Shown: in pieces, positions 58,914-64,000 of the stretch
How positions within the stretch are numbered: position 1 is the stretch's first letter
Layout: each line of letters starts with the position of its first letter
Source of the DNA: an uncultured Prevotellaceae bacterium
GTDB taxonomy: Bacteria; Bacteroidota; Bacteroidia; Bacteroidales; Muribaculaceae
Assembly: GCA_900318865.1 (NCBI GenBank)
Contig: ONMF01000021.1
Span: forward strand, 36,042 to 100,041
Direction of reading: 5' to 3'
DNA length: 64,000 bases
Position numbers and translations under genes: made by a program
Notes under the pieces: model-generated
Told to the model about the DNA's origin: nothing
The model's database searches: none
Seen by the model: the letters and a program-made list of their open reading frames with translations, nothing else

Positions 58914-60281
58914 TCATCTCAAGGATTCCAGTATCAGGCTCACCAGCACGGTTACATCGGGGATTCCCGTCTCGCCGTCGCCGTTCACATCGCTTCGCTC
59001 ATTTTCCGAGCGATTGGAAATCAAATCCACCAGCACCGTCACATCGGCGATTCCCACTTCGCCATCGCCGTTCACGTCGCCTTTCTTAGCCGCGGGTGCG
59101 TCGGAGAGGTCGCCCACGATGTTGGGCATGAAGTTCTTCCACTGGTCGGCTGTTTCATACTTGCTCAAGTATTCGCTCTTGACATGGAGCACACAGGATG
59201 ACGACGGGCCATGATAAAATACGTCTTTGCCCATCACCACAAGGTCGGGGTCGGGAAAAGAGTAGATTTGCTGCAGACCTGTGCAGCTGGTAAATGCGGT
59301 CCGGCCAATTGAAGTCACTCCCTTGCCGATAGTTACTTTGGTTATATTGGAGCTTCGTGAGAAAGCATTGTCACCGATAGTGGTTACATTGTCGGGAATC
59401 ACCACATCGGTAAAAGCCATGCACGCATCGAAAGCCGTTGGGCCAATCACCTCGAGCGAGGCCGGGAAGGTGACATTGTTGAGCTCGCGGCAAAATTCGA
59501 AAGATTGCTCGCCAATCTCTTTCAACGTCGACGGGAAATTAACATGAAGCAGATAATCACTGCTGACGAAATAAGGGGCAATCGAAACGATGCCTTCCTT
59601 GAAGGTGATGGTTTCGGGCACATCGCCTCTTACTCCCACAGCCACTTTGCCAAAATAGACCACACCTTTGGGTTGGTTGCTGTACCACTTTGTGTAGTCA
59701 ATGGCACCACGCCCCATTCTCTCCACATTCTCTCCGCCGTTGATGGTCGTCACCTTAGAGCAATATGCAAATGCACTCCTGCCTATCGTGAGGAGCGTGG
59801 ATGGCAATGTGATTGTCGTAAGTGATGTACAGCCATCAAACGCACTCTCCCCTATTTCCTTGACGGGTTTCGGAATATCAAGCGTTGTCAAACTCTTACA
59901 ACCCGAGAATGAACTGAAGCCGATGACTTGCAACACGCGGCCAAAGGTCACGCTCGTCAGGCCGCTGCAATCTTCGAACGCAAAAGAGTCGATGATGGTC
60001 ACAGCATCACCAATGACTACTTCGGTGATGTTTTTGCAATAGTAGAATGCGTTCCTGCCTATCGCAGTCACTGTGTAGGGGCGGTTCTCGATAAGAACCA
60101 TGCGCGGTATCGTCACCTTACCGCTCAGCGAAGTGTAACCGCCGTTGCTTTTCTCGGGAGCAACGCTCACGGTGTTGCCGTCTTCATTGATGTTGTAACA
60201 TAGGTCGCCCACTTTGTAGTCGTAGGCGCCCGCTGTTAGCATTGCGGCAGCGAACAGCAAACAAGTAAATAATCTTGACAT
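58914..60281 (-). CDS. BspA-like leucine-rich repeat protein with dockerin-like tail
   Basis: 455 residues with signal peptide MSRLFTCLLFAAAMLTAGAY. LRR_5 (Treponema pallidum-type) repeats fill about residues 55-370: GRNAFYYCKNITEVVIGDAV, IDSFAFEDCSGLTSVTFGRV and similar units of about 23 residues. After residue 400 two calcium-binding repeats follow (GDVNGDGEVGIADVTVLVDL and SDVNGDGETGIPDVTVLVSL), as in the protein at 14407. BspA-like proteins are surface adhesins in Bacteroidota and oral spirochaetes. First gene of the secreted cluster, divergent from the sensor kinase. Confidence 0.88.
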   Translation of the reverse strand: MSRLFTCLLFAAAMLTAGAYDYKVGDLCYNINEDGNTVSVAPEKSNGGYTSLSGKVTIPRMVLIENRPYTVTAIGRNAFYYCKNITEVVIGDAVTIIDSFAFEDCSGLTSVTFGRVLQVIGFSSFSGCKSLTTLDIPKPVKEIGESAFDGCTSLTTITLPSTLLTIGRSAFAYCSKVTTINGGENVERMGRGAIDYTKWYSNQPKGVVYFGKVAVGVRGDVPETITFKEGIVSIAPYFVSSDYLLHVNFPSTLKEIGEQSFEFCRELNNVTFPASLEVIGPTAFDACMAFTDVVIPDNVTTIGDNAFSRSSNITKVTIGKGVTSIGRTAFTSCTGLQQIYSFPDPDLVVMGKDVFYHGPSSSCVLHVKSEYLSKYETADQWKNFMPNIVGDLSDAPAAKKGDVNGDGEVGIADVTVLVDLISNRSENERSDVNGDGETGIPDVTVLVSLILESLR

Positions 60282-60475
60282 AATTTCATATTTTAAGGTT
60301 CTACATTGCTTTTGATTTTTGTAAATTTAAATATTCTGATTCAGAGTGCCATTGCGCTTTCATCGCATTTTGACGAAGTGGCCACTGCCAGTGACGGAAT
60401 GCGCTTTTCCCGTGACGAACAAAAAAAACATTTGTTCTGCCTATCAAATTTAAATGCGATACGAAATTATAATCG

Positions 60476-60483
60476 TATATTTG
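60476..60483 (+). promoter_or_regulatory. -7 element of the two-component operon
   Basis: TATATTTG, a TAnnTTTG match ending nine bases before the ATG at 60492. The predicted mRNA would have a leader of only about three or four bases. Confidence 0.6.
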
Positions 60484-60491
60484 TGGTGATT

Positions 60492-63131
60492 ATGAGTACA
60501 CGAATTACCACACTTTTATCAGTGATTTGCACCACGGTTTTGTGGCTGTTCACCACCGCCATGGTGTCACCACCCGATTATTCGACGGCTTCAATGGTGG
60601 AAAGCAACCTGAGTTTTCGTCGGTTCACCACCATCGACGGCCTGCCTCAGATGCAGACCGAGACCGTGTGGCAAGACTCCGAAGGCTATATCTACATCGG
60701 CACATTGTCGGGGTTCGTTCGTTACGACGGCCTCACATTGACGCCTTTTCTGCGGGGACGGCGGGAAAACATTGTCAACTTTGAAGAAGTGGATGGCCGC
60801 GTACGCGCCATGGGCTTCGTCAGGCAATGGCGTATCCGTGACAGGAACGTGACCGAAATACCCGTTGACAAAAAGGGTCAGCTGTTGCTCAACAACTTCA
60901 ACTCAGCCGATTTACCACCAGGTTATGTGTTGCTTGAGGACAAAAGCGAGACAAATCGCGTGCTATGCAAAGTCACGTCGAAAAAAATGAAACGCATCAC
61001 CACGTTGCCCATTTTCGACGACATGACACCCGACCGCAAGATGTTTATCCACACATCGGGCATCTATGTGCCCACCCCCGACGGCCTTTTCCGCGCCAGC
61101 CATTCGGGCACAGTGAAACTCACAAGCAAGGACGACATCTTTTCATTGTCGGCCTTGGGCGACACGCTCTACGCCTTTGCTGCCGACGGCGTTTATCGCG
61201 TGGATGATACCGGCCTCACACAGGTGTGCGAGCAACATTTCGACGCACCCGACTACGGATTGATGGTGCGACAGTTCCGTGACGCACTTTTTGTCATTGC
61301 CGATTCGCACACCATTTGGCTCTACGACAGCCGCGCCGCAGCCCCCATGCAGCAGTTGGCCACTGGTTTCAATATGATTAAAAGCATTTTTGTCGACAAA
61401 TGGAATCGCCTCTGGGCTGCCACCTATCAAGGGGCTTATTGCTTTTTCCACTGCAACTTTGTGAATCACCGATTGACCGACCCCAACGACATCGTGCGCG
61501 CCCTTGCCTTTTGCGACAATCATCTCATAATGGGAACGCTCAACGGCACGGTGATTTGCGATGGCAAGGCTGTCGCGACCGATTATCAGAATTTCTACGC
61601 ACCCAGTGCCGTTGCCATTGGCCACAAGGTGTACCTCGCAGGAAATGGCGATGTGGAGGAGGTGCAGGGTAGCACCGTGCGCAAGCTGGGGCTTCCCGAT
61701 GAACGCTATCTGTTTGTTTCGCAATATAAAGGGCGGCTTATCGTGGGCACCCGCAATTGTGTGCTCGCTTTTGACGATGCCACATCACGGCTCGACACAA
61801 TTTGCGGCGACTTGAAGCGTCCCTGGTGCGCCGTTGACGACGGACAGGGCAACCTGTGGATCAGTGCCAATCCCGGGCTTTATCGCCTCACCGGCATGGA
61901 TGATTTGTCCAGACCGGTCATTAAGCAAGTCAAGTCCACACCCACCTCGCAGGTCATCACCACCATGGCGAGCGACGGCAAGGGGAAAGTGTGCTTTGCC
62001 GTGGGCGACACACTGTTCGCTATCACCGATGGAAAGGTGCGCGTTGTCACCGAAGCATTGCCAATTCTTAAAGAACACGAAATCCGGGCTGTTCATCTTT
62101 CGCCCAAAGGCTTCATCATCGCCGCCGCCATCGACGGCATGATGGTGGCGCGGCTCAACGACCGGGGGCAGGCAAGCCAGGTCCATTGGTTTGACGCCCA
62201 AAACGGTTTTACCACCATCGAGCCGCAGATGGCCACAATGGCCGAGGCACCCGACGGCACCGTTTGGCTCACAGGACTCGAGGACATGATGTCGTTCAGA
62301 CCGCAAGACTTGCTTGCCGACAACCAAGAATCCACCATCATCAGGCAGCCCCAGCCCATCTATATGAAGTGGTGGGCGTGGCTCACCTTCGCCACGCTGC
62401 TTTCTGTTGTGATTTGGAATATCACCCGACGCTTCGAGAAGCGTCAGGCTCAAAGACGCATGGAGCATCTCGAACGTGAAAAACGACAAAAAGAGCTGCA
62501 ACTGAGCGCTGTGCGACTCAAGTCGATACCGCATTTCCACTCCAATGTGCTGGCAAGCATTGAATACTTTGTGATGAATAATTCGGTGGACGAAGCCATG
62601 CATTATATGAACCTCTATTCCGATTTCACCAATCGTACCCTCTCCGACATTGACCGGCCTGCTCGCTCCATTGCCGAAGAGGTGGCCTATGTAAAAACCT
62701 ATCTGGAACTGGAAAAACTGCGTTACGGTGACAGGTTGCACTACAACATCAATGTGGCTCCCGATGTCGACCGCAATCTGCTGCTACCCACCATGCTGCT
62801 TCACACTTATTGCCAAAACGCCGTGAAACACGGCATCGCGGCCAAAAATGGAGTGGGCACCGTGGAGGTGAACATTTCCAGCATGGGCATCAACGGTGTC
62901 CAAGGAGTTCTGGTAGCGGTGAGCGACGATGGTGTAGGGCGCAGTGAGGCAGCGCAGTCAAGGGGTTTTTCGACCAAGCAAGGCTTGAAAATCCTGCAAC
63001 AGCAAATCGAATTTTACAACCGCGACACCCTGCATAAAATCCAGCAACACGTCACCGACCTAACCGACACGCAGGGACTTCCTGCCGGAACTCGCTTTGA
63101 AATCTGGATCCCAGCCGACTTTAAGTATTAA
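60492..63131 (+). CDS. Propeller-type sensor histidine kinase of the LytS class
   Basis: 879 residues from the ATG at 60492; the frame runs on upstream to 60306 but across the promoter. An N-terminal membrane or signal segment (about 5-25) precedes a two-component regulator propeller (about 40-600; FRRFTTIDGLPQMQTETVWQ and DSEGYIYIGTLSGFVRYDG). One membrane helix follows at about 627-648 (WWAWLTFATLLSVVIWNITR), then a coiled coil and a His_kinase/HATPase pair. His681 lies in LKSIPHFHSNVLASIEYF, where most relatives have NPHFLFN. The N box is HTYCQNAVKHGI (Asn776) and the G box SDDGVG. The periplasmic propeller senses an unknown signal. Seven bases before the response regulator. Confidence 0.9.
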   Translation: MSTRITTLLSVICTTVLWLFTTAMVSPPDYSTASMVESNLSFRRFTTIDGLPQMQTETVWQDSEGYIYIGTLSGFVRYDGLTLTPFLRGRRENIVNFEEVDGRVRAMGFVRQWRIRDRNVTEIPVDKKGQLLLNNFNSADLPPGYVLLEDKSETNRVLCKVTSKKMKRITTLPIFDDMTPDRKMFIHTSGIYVPTPDGLFRASHSGTVKLTSKDDIFSLSALGDTLYAFAADGVYRVDDTGLTQVCEQHFDAPDYGLMVRQFRDALFVIADSHTIWLYDSRAAAPMQQLATGFNMIKSIFVDKWNRLWAATYQGAYCFFHCNFVNHRLTDPNDIVRALAFCDNHLIMGTLNGTVICDGKAVATDYQNFYAPSAVAIGHKVYLAGNGDVEEVQGSTVRKLGLPDERYLFVSQYKGRLIVGTRNCVLAFDDATSRLDTICGDLKRPWCAVDDGQGNLWISANPGLYRLTGMDDLSRPVIKQVKSTPTSQVITTMASDGKGKVCFAVGDTLFAITDGKVRVVTEALPILKEHEIRAVHLSPKGFIIAAAIDGMMVARLNDRGQASQVHWFDAQNGFTTIEPQMATMAEAPDGTVWLTGLEDMMSFRPQDLLADNQESTIIRQPQPIYMKWWAWLTFATLLSVVIWNITRRFEKRQAQRRMEHLEREKRQKELQLSAVRLKSIPHFHSNVLASIEYFVMNNSVDEAMHYMNLYSDFTNRTLSDIDRPARSIAEEVAYVKTYLELEKLRYGDRLHYNINVAPDVDRNLLLPTMLLHTYCQNAVKHGIAAKNGVGTVEVNISSMGINGVQGVLVAVSDDGVGRSEAAQSRGFSTKQGLKILQQQIEFYNRDTLHKIQQHVTDLTDTQGLPAGTRFEIWIPADFKY

Positions 63132-63137
63132 ATCATC

Positions 63138-63860
63138 ATGAAAAAACTGAAAACTATTGTTGTTGAGGACGAGCGGCTACCAAGACTCTCACTACTGGCC
63201 AAACTTGAAGACTATCGCCACGCCATTGAGGTTGTTGACTCATGCGACAATTATGATGACGCACGCAAGAGTATTCTCAAAAACCGACCCGACCTGCTTT
63301 TTCTCGACATTCAGTTGTGTGGACGCGATTCCATTCAGCTGCTCGAAGAAATCAAGCAAATCATCACACTGCCCTATGTTATTTTCACTACGGCCTACAC
63401 CGACCGTGATTACTTGATGAGCGCCATCAAACTCTCGGCCATTGATTACCTGCTTAAACCCATCGACAAGGAATTGCTTGAACTTGCCATTGCCAAAGTC
63501 GTGGACCGGGCAATGACCGAAAAGCAACCACTCAAGCCAGCCAATCTCGTGTTCAAAACGGTGAACGGAAAACTCATCATTTCAAGTAACAGTATCGCCT
63601 ACGCCAAAGCCGATGGCAATTATGCAAAGATTGTGACCTTTGAGGATGAAAATCTCGTGCTCGAGAGCCTGTTGTCGCTGGAACGGCGATTGAGCCAATA
63701 CAATTTCTTCCGTGTCGACCGCAGCACCGTTGTCAACCTCTCTATGGTGTACCGCCTGGACCAACGGCTGCAGATATGCACCTTGAAAGCCACAAACGGG
63801 AACATCATCAAACTTAAGCTGTCGAAACACGGCATAGAACAGCTCATGGAAAAGGTATAA
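63138..63860 (+). CDS. LytTR response regulator
   Basis: 240 residues. Receiver domain with acidic pocket ED at 10-11 and phosphoacceptor Asp57 (LLFLDIQL), Thr in FTTAYTDRDYL and Lys in YLLKPIDKELL. The C-terminal LytTR DNA-binding domain spans about residues 140-240 (AYAKADGNYAKIVTFEDENL, YNFFRVDRSTVVNLSMVYRL). Partner of the kinase upstream. LytTR regulators in Bacteroidota often control exported or polysaccharide genes; the divergent secreted cluster is a plausible target. Confidence 0.95.
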   Translation: MKKLKTIVVEDERLPRLSLLAKLEDYRHAIEVVDSCDNYDDARKSILKNRPDLLFLDIQLCGRDSIQLLEEIKQIITLPYVIFTTAYTDRDYLMSAIKLSAIDYLLKPIDKELLELAIAKVVDRAMTEKQPLKPANLVFKTVNGKLIISSNSIAYAKADGNYAKIVTFEDENLVLESLLSLERRLSQYNFFRVDRSTVVNLSMVYRLDQRLQICTLKATNGNIIKLKLSKHGIEQLMEKV

Positions 63861-63861
63861 T

Positions 63862-63899
63862 AAAAAAACAAGCCCCGGCTCTTGACGAACCAGGGCTTG
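63862..63899 (-). terminator. Terminator of the rRNA operon
   Basis: CAAGCCC (63869-63875) and GGGCTTG (63893-63899) form the stem, extended by GG/CC past one mismatch. On the minus strand TTTTTTTATTATA follows. It directly succeeds the 5S gene, and it is only two bases beyond the response-regulator stop on the other strand. Confidence 0.75.
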
Positions 63900-63904
63900 C
63901 ATAG

Positions 63905-64000
<96 letters not shown>

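Overview
The window comes from a member of the Bacteroidales (Bacteroidota). The evidence is repeated TAnnTTTG -7 promoter elements without Shine-Dalgarno sequences, BspA-like leucine-rich repeat proteins, PCMD and Fibrobacter-succinogenes-major-paralog secreted proteins, DUF1573 proteins, a Bacteroidota-type LptE and a KorA gamma-alpha fusion. Most of the window is GC-rich, and a gut family such as Muribaculaceae or Prevotellaceae is the most likely source (inference). The right edge runs into a 5S rRNA gene on the minus strand with its terminator, so an rRNA operon lies just beyond.

Positions 1 to about 10.1 kb form an AT-richer accessory island that ends at the 3' side of a tRNA-Leu(CAA) gene (10169-10252). 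It holds the 3'-truncated type I restriction subunit HsdR, a GIY-YIG/DUF4357 protein and an XRE regulator on one minus-strand unit. It also holds a decayed tyrosine integrase, a Fic protein, a secreted protein of unknown family, a signal-peptide-only remnant and a multiply frameshifted AlbA_2/ATP-binding regulator. The broken integrase and regulator suggest an immobilised, eroding element.

From 10.3 to 25 kb there is core genome: tcdA, a lemA-DUF2207-DUF2207 membrane operon, a secreted cleaved-adhesin/dockerin-like protein, an intergenic palindromic repeat, a prolyl oligopeptidase with a glutaminyl cyclase-like M28 peptidase, and an envelope operon (acyltransferase, sigma-54 activator, lptE, a repeat-type protein, secG). 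A 5'-truncated InlB-repeat gene remnant and a low-complexity secreted protein follow.

From 27 to 40.7 kb come queA-menA, an outer-membrane protein plus DUF5672 pair that sits between menA and a degenerate copy of the menA 5' end, a NUDIX-GNAT fusion, korAB, two membrane proteins, rsmA-mgtE and a carboxynorspermidine dehydrogenase-like gene. From 40.7 to 49.1 kb lie a 1470-residue secreted LRR protein with a CBM26-like N-terminus, a LolE/FtsX-type permease, rbfA, an O-methyltransferase, aroQ and a PCMD protein.

At 49.4-50.9 kb is a strongly AT-rich patch that looks like an orphan RHS tip: the last residues of an RHS-associated core joined to a lipoprotein-like leader, followed by two small membrane proteins (candidate immunity proteins) and a broken small ORF. 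From 51 to 60.3 kb come a NUDIX hydrolase, a lipoprotein, meaB, two DUF1573 proteins and a run of four secreted proteins. Divergent from these is a two-component pair (propeller LytS-type kinase and LytTR regulator) that may control them. The best leads are the orphan RHS cassette, the menA 5' duplication around the inserted gene pair, apparently leaderless promoters, and the overlapping convergent tcdA/DUF2207 ends.
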